From assembly GCF_003201655.1 (NCBI RefSeq), contig NZ_QJJU01000023.1, positions 33,141 to 97,140 on the forward strand: a DNA stretch of 64,000 nt, written 5' to 3'. Source of the DNA: Mycolicibacterium moriokaense (GTDB taxonomy: Bacteria > Actinomycetota > Actinomycetes > Mycobacteriales > Mycobacteriaceae). Position 1 is the first letter of the stretch. Every line of letters begins with the position of its first letter. Shown in pieces: positions 26,952 through 36,060 of the stretch. The position numbers and the translations under genes were made by a program. A model generated the notes under the pieces. That model did not search any database. It was given only the letters and a program-made list of their open reading frames with translations, and was not told the origin of the DNA.

Positions 26952-27347
26952 ATGGACGTCAAGAAAGTTGTCGCCCAAGCCGCGATCGCCGGTGCACTGG
27001 GTCTGCCCGCCTTGGCGCTGGGAGTCGGATCCGGCACGGCGTCCGCTGACCCCTGGCAGCCGTGCTGGCCACAGCAAAACTGCCAGGGCGACCAACGCGG
27101 TGACGGTGGACGGGATCACCGCGGGGACTTTGACGGTGCCCAGTGGCGACCGGATCAGTGGCGACCGGATCAGTGGCGACCGGATCAGGGTGGCTGGGAT
27201 CAGCGGCCATGGGATCAGCGCGGCATCGACGATGCGCGTTGGGACCACCAGCCCTTCAATTGGCAGGGTCAACGTGTTGAGCCGTTCTGGGATCAGGACC
27301 GCGGCGCCTGGGGCTTCTGGTTCTTCGGCATCTGGATCCCGCTGTGA
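26952..27347 (+). CDS. Secreted Trp/Asp/Gln-rich protein with WRPDQ repeats
   Basis: 131 residues. The signal peptide (about 1-33: MDVKKVVAQAAIAG, then GTASADP as cleavage region) leads to a mature domain that is highly hydrophilic and rich in Trp, Asp, Gln and Arg. Three tandem WRPDQ units at roughly residues 65-79 are encoded by 15-base DNA repeats (CGACCGGATCAGTGG), which suggests repeat-number variation. The C-terminus (FWFFGIWIPL) is hydrophobic. AAGGAG lies 8 bases upstream of the ATG. Similar exported mycobacterial proteins are of unknown function. Confidence 0.75.
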   Translation: MDVKKVVAQAAIAGALGLPALALGVGSGTASADPWQPCWPQQNCQGDQRGDGGRDHRGDFDGAQWRPDQWRPDQWRPDQGGWDQRPWDQRGIDDARWDHQPFNWQGQRVEPFWDQDRGAWGFWFFGIWIPL

Positions 27348-27883
27348 TGTGACGAACTGACGTTCGCGCGTCAGTGCTAGAGGCGTGCTAACGGGTGGGG
27401 CCGGTGGCGATATGCCGCTGGCACCACTTGGGGCCAGCGCAACCGACTAACCCCGCCTGGGCCCGACCGACGACACAAAGCGGAGGCGGCCCAGCGCGAG
27501 CCAAGCGTAGCCGCCGAAGTCGCATGTGCTACGCGCCAACTGAGACCGACAGTCGAGACTCAGGAGACGCCTCGCTATGCTGCCTTCGTCAGCCGCGAGC
27601 AAGTAGCGATCTGGCCAAGTAGCGATCTGGCGGGGATAGGCATCGACGCCGCGATCCACGCGATGTTGTGAGTTGCGGTAGCAGTCTCACGCGCCGCGCG
27701 TCGAACACGGGGTCGCACATCGGTCGCCCTTGGGCGCTCAACAGGTGGAAAGCTGCTCGGGCGCAGCGGATCCACGCCAGCGGTGAGTCCGGCACGTAGC
27801 GAGGGTCGGCGGCGGTTTCGATGAGCTTCGGGCGGCGTGTGCTGCGTGCGCATGCCCGGCTTCTCGCGTTGTCGCTCTGGCTG
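27348..27883. other. Intergenic stretch with a short tandem duplication
   Basis: No gene supported; short arginine-rich frames look non-coding. It contains the 16-base duplication at 27600-27631. Confidence 0.4.
27600..27631. repeat. Exact 16-bp tandem duplication
   Basis: CAAGTAGCGATCTGGC occurs twice in direct succession. It lies in non-coding sequence. Confidence 0.85.
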
Positions 27884-28258
27884 TCAGGCGGTTACCGCGG
27901 GGTCGTCGTTGATGTCGTCGGTGATGCCGCGACCGAGGTGTTCGATGTGATAGACGGCTTCATCGAGCAGCATGGCGACGTGGTTGTCATAGAGGCTGTA
28001 CACCACGGTGCGGCCCTTGCGCTTGCCGGTGACCAGGCCCAGAGCGCGTAGGAGCCGCAACTGATGTGACACCGCGGACTGTTCCATCTCCACCGCATCG
28101 GCTAGTTCGGTGACCGGGCACGCGCCGTGCCGCAGCCGGGTCAGGATCCGCAGCCGGCTCGGCGTCGCCAACGCCTGCAGCGTGGCCGCCACAGTTGCCG
28201 CCGCGTCGGCATCCAGCTGCGCGGGCGGGGCGGATCTGCCCTGCACTCCGTGACCCAT
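27884..28258 (-). CDS. nmtR: NmtR-type ArsR/SmtB nickel/cobalt-sensing repressor
   Basis: 124 residues when started at MGHGVQGR (ATG 28258). This start is preferred because M. tuberculosis NmtR begins MGHGVEGR and uses the N-terminal Gly-His as metal ligands; longer in-frame starts exist. The winged helix (ATPSRLRILTRLRHG, MEQSAVSHQLRLLRALGLV) and the alpha-5 ligands (YDNHVAMLLDEAVYHIEHL) match NmtR, which releases DNA on binding Ni(II) or Co(II). It is divergent from the P1B-type ATPase gene and shares a palindromic operator with it. Confidence 0.92.
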   Translation of the reverse strand: MGHGVQGRSAPPAQLDADAAATVAATLQALATPSRLRILTRLRHGACPVTELADAVEMEQSAVSHQLRLLRALGLVTGKRKGRTVVYSLYDNHVAMLLDEAVYHIEHLGRGITDDINDDPAVTA

Positions 28259-28284
28259 GACCGACATCCTATCAACAGTGCACA

Positions 28285-28302
28285 CATGAAGACCTCTTCA
28301 TG
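28285..28302. promoter_or_regulatory. 8-2-8 perfect palindrome (candidate NmtR operator)
   Basis: CATGAAGA-CC-TCTTCATG is perfectly symmetric and lies between nmtR and the divergent ATPase gene. The 2-base centre suits the 12-2-12 sites of SmtB/ArsR proteins. Confidence 0.75.
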
Positions 28303-28367
28303 CATTCCTGTATTGTGGGTCGGGTTCCCCGCCTTCCCCTCGTTCCCTGACGCCTGGAGGTAGTCCG

Positions 28368-30335
28368 ATGTCGTCGCAGGTGCTCGACCGCGCCGCCATA
28401 TCACCCACCGATGGTGGGGTCGCCGCGATCCGCACGCGGGCGTTCGCGCTGCCCGAGGTGCGGTGGGCGGCGGTGGCGACGGTGTTGTTCGTGCTGGGGT
28501 TGGCCGCTCAGTTCGGCGCTGCGCCGGCCTGGGTGTGGTCGGCGTTGTATCTGTGCTGCTATGTCACCGGCGGCTGGGAACCGGCATTGGCCGGGCTGCG
28601 GGCATTGCGCGACAAGACGTTGGATGTGGATCTGTTGATGATCGTGGCCGCGGTCGGTGCGGCCGCGATCGGCCAAGTCCTTGACGGCGGCCTGTTGATC
28701 GTCATCTTCGCCACCTCCGGTGCGCTGGAAGCGGTGTTGACCCAACGCACCGCCGATTCGGTGCGCAGCCTGCTGAACCTGGCCCCCGAACGCGCCACCG
28801 TGATCACCGCGTCGGGCGCCGAGATCGTGGTGGACGCGGCGAATCTTGAAGTGGGACAGACGATCGTGGTCCGACCCGGCGAACGGATCGGCGCCGACGG
28901 CCAGGTCACCTCCGGGGCCAGCGAGGTGGATCAGGCCTCCATCACCGGCGAACCGTTGCCAATCACGAAGGCACCCGGTGACGAGGTGTTCGCCGGCACC
29001 TTGAACGGCACCGGTGTGCTGCGGGTGCGGGTGGACCGGGCCGCCGCCGACACCGTGCTGGCCCGCATCGTGGCGATGGTGGAAGAGGCCTCGGCCACCA
29101 AAGCCAAAGCGCAGCTGTTCATCGAGAAGGTCGAGCAGTACTACTCGATCGGGGTGGTGGCCGCCACCCTGGCAGTGTTCTTCGTCCCGCTCACACTCGG
29201 CGCCGCGGTCCAACCCTCGCTGTTGCGGGCAATGACGTTCATGATCGTCGCCTCACCCTGCGCAGTGGTGCTGGCGACCATGCCGCCGTTGTTGGCGGCG
29301 ATGGCCAACGCCGGGCGCCACGGGGTGTTGGTCAAGTCGGCGGTGGTGATGGAACAGATCGGGTCGATCACCGCGGTGGCGTTCGACAAGACCGGCACCC
29401 TGACCCGCGGCACACCCCGGCTCTGCGATATCCGTCCCCTGCCCGGTGGCGGGCTCGACGCCGATGAGCTGCTCACCCTGGCTGCCGCTGCCGAACATCC
29501 CAGCGAGCATCCCCTCGCGGCCGCGATCGTGGTCGCGGCCACCGAACGAGGGCTCAGGCTGCCGATGGTCGATCAGTTCGCCTCCGCGCCCGGGCGCGGC
29601 GTGAGCGCTGTGGTCGATGGCCGTCGTGTCGCGGTGGGCAGCCCCACACAGCTCTCGATCTCCAGGCCGTCGCCTCGAATCGGTGACACCGACGGCGCGG
29701 ACGCCGCGGTAGCCGCCCTGGAAGGCCACGGCAAGACCGCGGTCGTGGTCACAGTCGACGACGTTGCAGTCGGTGTGTTGGGACTCGACGACCAGCTCCG
29801 TCGCGAGGCCGCCGACACCGTGGCCACCTTGTCGGACCTCACCGGCGCCACCCCAGTCCTGTTAACCGGGGACAACAACCGCGCCGCCACCGCACTGGCG
29901 ACCCGGGTCGGCATCACCGACGTCCGTGCGGGGTTGCTGCCCCAAGACAAAGTCAGCGCCGTGCGTGAACTCGACGACGCCGGTCATCGGGTGCTGCTCG
30001 TCGGAGACGGCGTCAACGACGCCCCAGCACTGGCGGCCGCCCACACCGGAATCGCCATGGGGCGGGCCGGATCTGACCTCGCCCTACAAACCGCCGACGC
30101 CGTGATCGTCCGCGACGAACTCGCCACCATCCCCAAAGTCATGACCCTATCGCGCCGCGCCCGCCGCGTCGTCATCGCCAACCTCACCATCGCAGCCACC
30201 TTCATCACCGTGCTCGTCCTGTGGGACCTACTCGGACATCTACCGCTGCCATTGGGCGTCGCAGGCCACGAAGGATCCACCGTCATCGTCGGACTCAACG
30301 GAATGCGACTGCTATCCCGCCGCGCCTGGAAATAG
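28368..30335 (+). CDS. ctpJ: P1B-4-type metal-exporting ATPase (CtpJ/CtpD-like)
   Basis: 655 residues. The actuator TGEP is at 193-196, the membrane metal site SPC at 296-298, the phosphorylated Asp at 340 in DKTGTLT, and GDGVNDAP toward the end. HEGST near the last helix is diagnostic for the P1B-4 group (Co/Fe/Ni export, CtpD and CtpJ in mycobacteria). There is no N-terminal metal-binding domain. It is divergent from nmtR, which in M. tuberculosis represses ctpJ (nmtA), so nickel or cobalt induction is expected. Confidence 0.9.
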   Translation: MSSQVLDRAAISPTDGGVAAIRTRAFALPEVRWAAVATVLFVLGLAAQFGAAPAWVWSALYLCCYVTGGWEPALAGLRALRDKTLDVDLLMIVAAVGAAAIGQVLDGGLLIVIFATSGALEAVLTQRTADSVRSLLNLAPERATVITASGAEIVVDAANLEVGQTIVVRPGERIGADGQVTSGASEVDQASITGEPLPITKAPGDEVFAGTLNGTGVLRVRVDRAAADTVLARIVAMVEEASATKAKAQLFIEKVEQYYSIGVVAATLAVFFVPLTLGAAVQPSLLRAMTFMIVASPCAVVLATMPPLLAAMANAGRHGVLVKSAVVMEQIGSITAVAFDKTGTLTRGTPRLCDIRPLPGGGLDADELLTLAAAAEHPSEHPLAAAIVVAATERGLRLPMVDQFASAPGRGVSAVVDGRRVAVGSPTQLSISRPSPRIGDTDGADAAVAALEGHGKTAVVVTVDDVAVGVLGLDDQLRREAADTVATLSDLTGATPVLLTGDNNRAATALATRVGITDVRAGLLPQDKVSAVRELDDAGHRVLLVGDGVNDAPALAAAHTGIAMGRAGSDLALQTADAVIVRDELATIPKVMTLSRRARRVVIANLTIAATFITVLVLWDLLGHLPLPLGVAGHEGSTVIVGLNGMRLLSRRAWK

Positions 30336-30953
30336 GCATCTAGAACTGCTCGCGGCAACCCATCCTCGGCGCCAAACCCCAACCCGAGCCACGTGTTTCG
30401 CATGATACGCCACGATGATCCGAAATCACGTCGACTTGGCATCGGGGTATTCCGCGGCACCGCCTGCCGGCTCCGAGGGCAATTTCCTGTCGCAGTGGGT
30501 TCAATTCCCTTGACACAGCCACTCGATGGCCGTCCCTACCTCAAATAGCTGAATCCCGTGTCGGCCCTGTCGGTGGTACACCAGGACATATATAAGACAT
30601 CGACGTAGCCACCCGCGTGGGAAACGTCTTAACGACGAGATCGCCAGGACTGATACCGCGGATTACCGCTTTCGGTACAGACCTCCGATGGTTAGGTGTC
30701 CGGTGTGTGGCCCGTCCGGATCAACGACCCAACGAGATGGCCGCGAATCCGTCCAGTGCCGAGGTACTTTTCACCGGGCGGCGTGACCGCTAAGTCGTTT
30801 GCTGCCGAGAGGCGGAGCCGCTCGAGGCTTCGCCGGTGATCGCCTGGCCTGGACGACAATGCCAGCGAGTGCCGGCCCGGGAAGAAACGGCGCGGTGGAT
30901 GCTCGGGTTGAATTGGTGGCCGTCGAGCCCACTGCACGCGTTTCCCGATTTCG
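30336..30953. other. Long intergenic stretch, nothing recognised
   Basis: 618 bases between the convergent ATPase and multicopper oxidase genes. A GGTTCAATTCC near 30500 resembles a tRNA T-loop but no cloverleaf forms. No gene, repeat or terminator is convincing. Confidence 0.4.
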
Positions 30954-32402
30954 CTACCCGGCGTATTCGATGAACGTCGCCATCCCCGCCTCGAGGTGAT
31001 AGTCGTTGTGGCAATGCGTTATCCATCGACCGGGGTTGTTGGTGTCGAAGTCGATCTCGACGGTTTGCAGCGGCGGAACCAACACGGTGTCTTTTCGGGC
31101 GCCGGTGCCGCTTGGCGTCACCACCTGGAACGTGTGGCCGTGCAAGTGCATGGGGTGAAACATCTTGGACTCGTTGATGTATCGGATCCGCACCCGCTGG
31201 CCAGGCGGCACCACCAAGCCGTTGTTGGGCGGATCGTAGAGGATGCCGTTGATGGGCCAGGTGTATCCATTCAACGGTCCGGCGAGTCGCAGATCCAGCG
31301 TCTTGTCGGGATTGCGTGGTGGTAGCTGAACGTTGGGCGCCGCGACCAGCTGCGCGGTGTTCAGCGGCGCCCACCCCCGCAGGGTTTTGATGAAGTTGTC
31401 GACGTCGACCGAGCTCGGTGCGCCGTTGACCCGCAGGTTCAGTTGCGCGTACCCCGTTTTGTCTTCCGGGGCCGCGATCAGGGGCACCGACGACCCCACA
31501 GCAATGACGGCGTCGAACCGTTCACCCATGCCCAGGATGACTGAGTTGGTCTGCTGGGCGACGACGGGGTAGCCATCGGTGTGGGTGACGTTGAGGACCA
31601 CACCGGGCACCGCGACCCGAAACGCCGTGTCGGCCCCGGCGTTGATGACACGCAGCCGCAGTCGTTGCCCGCCGCGGCAATCCCTCACGACAGGGTCGGT
31701 GGCAACCTTGCCGTTGATCAAGAAGTACGGGTAGGTCACATCGCCGCCGTCGGCGCCGATCGGCGTGGTCGGTGTGACACCGGCACCTTCAGCCGGGTCG
31801 CCCATACTGGCCATGCCACGCTTCTGCAGGTTCGCGAACACTTGGCCGGGATCGGTACCGGTGCCGTCGATCCAGTCATCGAGGACCACGACGAGTTCCT
31901 CGTCATAGGCGACCCGTTCGTTGGGGTCCTCCACGATCAGCGGCCCGTACAGGCCGCGATCCAACTGCAAGCCGACATGGGAGTGCATCCAATACGTTCC
32001 GGCATCGGGCACCACAAACTCGTACTGAAAACGCTGCCCGGGACCGATGGGTGGCTGGGTCAACACCGGAACCCCGTCCATCGGGTTGGGAACCGCCACC
32101 CCATGCCAATGCACCGTGGTGCCCTCCGGCAGATTGTTGGTCACCGCCGCCCGCAACGTTTCGCCCTTGCGCACGCGGACTTCCTTGCCAGGCACCTGCC
32201 CGCCCCACGCCCAGGTGTGCACCGACACACCGCCCAGATCGATCTGCGTTGGCGTCGCATCGACAGCAATGTCAACAGCCTTGGCGCCCGACCCAGCGGG
32301 TTTCGTGACCGCCGGTACAGCCGAGCGCGACGAGCACGCGCCCACCAGCCCGGCGGCGGCCCCCACCGCCGATAGCACCATAAACCCGCGCCGACCAATC
32401 AC
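30954..32402 (-). CDS. mmcO: Multicopper oxidase, exported lipoprotein (MmcO-like)
   Basis: About 482 residues. The N-terminus has the twin-arginine IGRRGF and a lipobox-type VGAC, so Tat export and lipid anchoring are likely. Copper-binding motifs are all present: HWHG near 110, HSH near 150, HPMHLHGH and HCHNDYHLEAGM at the C-terminus. The mycobacterial homologue MmcO (Rv0846c) oxidises Cu(I) and protects from copper. GTG at 32402 is chosen because the Tat motif starts at once; upstream in-frame codons overlap an IS21 remnant on the other strand, so the native promoter may have been altered. Confidence 0.88.
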   Translation of the reverse strand: MIGRRGFMVLSAVGAAAGLVGACSSRSAVPAVTKPAGSGAKAVDIAVDATPTQIDLGGVSVHTWAWGGQVPGKEVRVRKGETLRAAVTNNLPEGTTVHWHGVAVPNPMDGVPVLTQPPIGPGQRFQYEFVVPDAGTYWMHSHVGLQLDRGLYGPLIVEDPNERVAYDEELVVVLDDWIDGTGTDPGQVFANLQKRGMASMGDPAEGAGVTPTTPIGADGGDVTYPYFLINGKVATDPVVRDCRGGQRLRLRVINAGADTAFRVAVPGVVLNVTHTDGYPVVAQQTNSVILGMGERFDAVIAVGSSVPLIAAPEDKTGYAQLNLRVNGAPSSVDVDNFIKTLRGWAPLNTAQLVAAPNVQLPPRNPDKTLDLRLAGPLNGYTWPINGILYDPPNNGLVVPPGQRVRIRYINESKMFHPMHLHGHTFQVVTPSGTGARKDTVLVPPLQTVEIDFDTNNPGRWITHCHNDYHLEAGMATFIEYAG

Positions 32403-32444
32403 CGCCAAAGCCTCGCACCGGCTCCCCGGCGGGTCAACGGCGGC

Positions 32445-32621
32445 ATGACCGATGTGTCGTATCCGGTGGTGCGCGCATATGTGGCCAAGCGGCGACCCGA
32501 GATCAGTGTCGAACGCGGGCGCGCCCAGCCGAGTGCGTTCGTCCCGCAGACCCATCTGCCGGGCCGGGAAGCCGAAGTCGATTTCGGCGAAATCAGTGTG
32601 CGCTTGCGCGGGCCACTCTGA
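32445..32621 (+). mobile_element. IS21-family transposase (IstA) internal fragment
   Basis: 58 codons reading VVRAYVAKRRPEI, AFVPQTHLPGREAEVDFGE and ISVRLRG, the conserved segment leading to the first catalytic Asp of IS21 IstA (the D in VDFGE). It begins 43 bases upstream of the mmcO start and stops abruptly. Confidence 0.85.
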
Positions 32622-32691
32622 CATCGAGACCCGCCGGCATACGTAGGGCTATGCACTGCTGTGTTTTTGGGGACCGGTTGGGGACCACACG

Positions 32692-32860
32692 TCATGCCAG
32701 ACGGTGAACGACCCGCGCGTCTGTAGCGGATCTTGCGGCCGGGACACCACCGAGGACCTCGAAGGCGTGTGCGTGGCCCTCGAAGAACGCTTCTCGCCCT
32801 GCGGTGGGGGATGCGCGGTGGACTGCCCTGCCTGAATAGTACATTCGCAGCGAGAACAGG
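32692..32860 (-). mobile_element. Second IS21 IstA fragment, opposite strand
   Basis: The minus strand reads LFSLRMYYSGRAVHRAS and then EAFFEGHAHAFEVLGGVP, which in IstA follows shortly after the segment found at 32445-32621. Here it lies on the opposite strand, so the element was broken and partly inverted. Confidence 0.8.
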
Positions 32861-33123
32861 TGGCAGGTGACGATATCCGAAGTAATTGTCCGACAACAGC
32901 TTTCATGCTGCTTCATAGATAGTCTCTAATACCATGAGAAATATCCGGGAGTTCAACCGTGGGCCAATCTGGCACCCGGGATGCATCGCCGCTCCAGTCG
33001 CGAACATAGATCCCCCCTTCTCGGCGACGTGTTAGCGCTGGTCGCTTGTCGCCGCCGACCTCCATCACCTCCGGGGGACCGATTGAGGTGTGGTAGCGCA
33101 ATTGGGTCCTTGCGTATCGGGCG

Positions 33124-33270
33124 TATGCCGCGTTCGTCCATGGCCGCCAAAGCCAACTCCTCGCTCCACTCCGGCAGCGCCGGAGTGCCCTCGGGTCGGT
33201 CCCATCCCGCGGCCACCAGCGCCTCGCGGTACACCTCGGGATGTCGTGGGTGTGAAGGTCGATCTAGCCG
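33124..33270 (-). pseudogene. Amidohydrolase N-terminal remnant
   Basis: The minus strand reads HPEVYREALVAAGWD and ALPEWSEELALAAMDERGI, matching the N-terminal region of amidohydrolase-2 decarboxylases, just after the usual metal-binding HTH motif, which is lost. About 48 codons survive beside the flavin monooxygenase stop. It may be a former member of the catabolic operon. Confidence 0.6.
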
Positions 33271-33280
33271 CGACACATCG

Positions 33281-34834
33281 TCAGACCGCCAACTGCGTGA
33301 CCGAACGAAGCAGATCGGCAACGAGCAGATTGATGGACCCGCTGTCGCCCGAGGCGGTGCCGAAAACGTGGAAGTCGGGGCGGATAAGCACGACTCGGGC
33401 ACCGAGGGTGTCGAACCAGCGACCGTACTTGCCGTCGACATCGACCCAACGCTTGCCCCCGAAATGCACAGCCACCCCACCCAAGGAGCGCCATCCACCG
33501 ACAAGGGCAGGGTCCAATGCATCAAGCGGATCACCGTCCGCGCCAAGAATCATGAACCGGCCGGGTTCTGTCACGTCATCGAGCATGCCGACGACACCAT
33601 CGACGCCGACACGAGCCTGCAGTGCAAGGGTGCCCGCGGCGGTGTCTTTGCGGAAGGTTCCGTCGTTAAGGGGCCAGCTGGTTTGAGCGATGCCCATGCG
33701 ATGTCCATTCGTTTTGAGCAGTTCGTCGCGGCGCGCCGCTTCCTCGGGGTCGGTGGTGCAGATGATCTCCCCCATGCGAACCGACTCCCGCACGATGGTC
33801 GCGGCTTGTTCGCGGCGCTCGGCGACATAGTCGTCGAGGAGGCCGGCCGGCGCGACATCTTTCACGACGAGCGCCAGCCTCCAGGCAAGGTTGGTTGCGT
33901 CGCGGATACCAGAGTTCAGACCCTGACCCAGAAACGGTGGCATTTGGTGGGCTGCGTCTCCGGCAAGGAGGATTCGGTCTTTGCGCCACTGGGTGGCCCA
34001 GCGACCCCGGAACGTATAGCGGGCATGGCGGGTCAGAACGCTATTGGCGGGATTTACCCCCCATGGGCGCAGGAGCTCCCATGTTCCGTCGTCAGTGTCA
34101 AGGAGGGCTGCGTCATCGCCGGGCTGGATCATGAACTCGAAGCGGCGGCGGTTCGGGCCTGCGGGAACAAATGTCGTCGGGCGTGCGGGATCCAATCGTT
34201 GCCCCATGTCACTCATCGCCTTGGGTAGTGGTCCGTTCGGCACGACGTCGACCACCAGCCAGTCCCGATCAAATTGCATGTCGGTGATCGGCGCACCGAT
34301 GTGCTCACGCACGATGCTGTTGGCGCCGTCGCAGCCCACTACGTACCGCGCAGACAAGGTCACCTCGGCGCTGTCACGCTCGGCGGCCTGCACACAGACA
34401 TGGTCGCCGTTGGTACGTAACGAACGGACGGTGACACCGCGGCGCTGGTCGATGTCTGTGGCCTCGTTGACATGGTCTTCAAGCACCAGTTCGAGGTCAG
34501 GCTGCGAGAAGCCCGACATCTCCGGGTGCCCCGACACCGAGTCCAGCGGAGAGCTGGCCTGTGTCAGTCGCCGGCCGTCAGCACTTTCGAGCACGCACTG
34601 CTGGCCGTCTCTGCCCCAGGGATCCAGTAGATCCGCGAATCGGGTGCCCAGTGCGAGGGTGTGCATGGTGCGCACCACATCGTGAGCGAGCGCAACTGCC
34701 CGCGGGAGTGGATACGGCTGCTCCCACCGTTCCAGGACGATCACCGATATGCCGCGTTGTGCGAGGAGCAGCGCGGTCGTCTGTCCTACGGGGCCCGCGC
34801 CCACGATGAGGACGTCGCAGTCGTAGCGGGTCAT
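33281..34834 (-). CDS. FAD-dependent aromatic-ring monooxygenase (MhpA/PheA-like)
   Basis: 517 residues. The FAD dinucleotide motif VIVGAGPVGQTTALLLAQRG starts near residue 8, followed by the DG motif (YVVGCDGANSIVREHIG) and GDAAHQMPPFLGQGLNSGIRDA near 290, as in class A flavoprotein hydroxylases acting on phenolic rings, for example 3-(3-hydroxyphenyl)propionate hydroxylase. A C-terminal thioredoxin-like domain carries DFHVFGTA. It overlaps the VOC gene by 4 bases and is the last gene of a four-gene operon. It probably adds a hydroxyl to give a catechol for ring cleavage. Confidence 0.88.
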   Translation of the reverse strand: MTRYDCDVLIVGAGPVGQTTALLLAQRGISVIVLERWEQPYPLPRAVALAHDVVRTMHTLALGTRFADLLDPWGRDGQQCVLESADGRRLTQASSPLDSVSGHPEMSGFSQPDLELVLEDHVNEATDIDQRRGVTVRSLRTNGDHVCVQAAERDSAEVTLSARYVVGCDGANSIVREHIGAPITDMQFDRDWLVVDVVPNGPLPKAMSDMGQRLDPARPTTFVPAGPNRRRFEFMIQPGDDAALLDTDDGTWELLRPWGVNPANSVLTRHARYTFRGRWATQWRKDRILLAGDAAHQMPPFLGQGLNSGIRDATNLAWRLALVVKDVAPAGLLDDYVAERREQAATIVRESVRMGEIICTTDPEEAARRDELLKTNGHRMGIAQTSWPLNDGTFRKDTAAGTLALQARVGVDGVVGMLDDVTEPGRFMILGADGDPLDALDPALVGGWRSLGGVAVHFGGKRWVDVDGKYGRWFDTLGARVVLIRPDFHVFGTASGDSGSINLLVADLLRSVTQLAV

Positions 34835-36060
34835 CCCAATGGCCCTAGGTACGTCTGGCCTATATAGGAATCTGATTGCGCGTCAACGCTATCGGGCCAT
34901 GGAGTGGTGATTGTCGGACGCTGGCTGGCGGGCCGGGGACGCCCGTCCCACCCAACTTGTTCCATGGAGTAATACAGCTCGATCAGATGCCCTTCCGGAT
35001 CACGGACATGGGCCGCGTAGTCGATCCCGAGGTGCAGCTCCGACGGCAGCTCGACGATCTCTCGGCCTCGGGCCTCGAGAAACTCGACAGCGTCGAGCAG
35101 CTGATGGTAGCTGCCTACCTGCATGCCCACGCTCAGACACGACGCATCTGGCCTCAGGCCGAGATCCGTGCGTAAGGCCTTGTCCAGCAGGACCATCGAG
35201 TGATGTTCTGTTCCGTGTCGCAGGTAGACGACACGGCGGCCGGCGCATGTGGCCTCCTCAGTGACCTGGAACCCCATGATGGTGGTGTAGAACTCCGCCA
35301 TGGTGTCGAGGTGGTGGGTGAACAGAGAGAATGGCCCCAGCCCGACGATCTTGAAGGGTCGGGCCAGCAGGACTCCGCCGACGTTGAATTTCTCTTCGAG
35401 GTGGGATTCCGAGGGCCTTGATCCGGAGTGGATGTCGATGCCTCGGGAGAGAGCCTCGCGGATCTCGGCGGCTTCAGACATCTGTGGGCGAGGCGGTGCG
35501 CTGTCGAAGCCGCGGTAGTGCATTGCGTGCGGTTTGGAATTGCGGTCCCAGCCGATCTGTTCCATGCCGTAGTACAACTCGAGAGTGTTGCCGTCGGGGT
35601 CGAGGAAGTATGCGTGCCAGTTTCCGCCGGGCATGTCCCGGCCGAGCCGTACCATCTGCACGTCGTTGGCGGTGAGGTACTCGGCACCATCGAGGACCTC
35701 GTCGAGCGTTCCTACCTGCCACGTGATCTGACTGACCGTGTTGTCCTTGGCGATGGCGTCGTTGCCGATGAGTGTGCCGAAGGTTTTGTGTGCCAACAGA
35801 ACTGCGTGGTGATCCGACGAATTGCTGGTGAAGAGCATGCGGGGGTTAGTGACGACTGTGCGTGCGTGTGCGAGCATGCCGCCATCGAGCATGTCGAACA
35901 GGTTCATGTCGTCGGTGATACGGAACCCGAGTTCGTCGGTGTAGAAGGGAACAGCTTCGTCAAGCTGGTCGAGGTTGAAGCCGAAGTGGCCGAAACGGCG
36001 GATCTTGAACGGACGTGCCATCCTTACTCCACCAACGTCGTAAGTCTTGGTGGCGTTCAT
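34831..36060 (-). CDS. Two-domain vicinal oxygen chelate protein (extradiol dioxygenase-like)
   Basis: 409 residues made of two VOC units that resemble each other. Each opens with ARPFKI followed by a strand with the first metal-ligand position (FGHFGFN in unit 1 at about 25; FSLFTHH in unit 2 near 230), then HHAVLL or HHSMVLL, and ends with LELYYGMEQ or IELYYSMEQ carrying the Glu ligand. Unit 1 keeps His-His-Glu; unit 2 has Ser at the first position, so probably only one metal site works. This suits an extradiol ring-cleavage enzyme. It overlaps the genes on both sides by 4 bases. Confidence 0.82.
   Translation of the reverse strand: MNATKTYDVGGVRMARPFKIRRFGHFGFNLDQLDEAVPFYTDELGFRITDDMNLFDMLDGGMLAHARTVVTNPRMLFTSNSSDHHAVLLAHKTFGTLIGNDAIAKDNTVSQITWQVGTLDEVLDGAEYLTANDVQMVRLGRDMPGGNWHAYFLDPDGNTLELYYGMEQIGWDRNSKPHAMHYRGFDSAPPRPQMSEAAEIREALSRGIDIHSGSRPSESHLEEKFNVGGVLLARPFKIVGLGPFSLFTHHLDTMAEFYTTIMGFQVTEEATCAGRRVVYLRHGTEHHSMVLLDKALRTDLGLRPDASCLSVGMQVGSYHQLLDAVEFLEARGREIVELPSELHLGIDYAAHVRDPEGHLIELYYSMEQVGWDGRPRPASQRPTITTPWPDSVDAQSDSYIGQTYLGPLG

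Noticed and set aside
27575..27853. Minus-strand arginine-rich frames around the 16-bp duplication
   Set aside because: No family match and inconsistent frames; treated as non-coding.
30480..30520. GGTTCAATTCC resembling a tRNA T-loop
   Set aside because: The T-stem pairs poorly and no anticodon or acceptor arms can be found around it.
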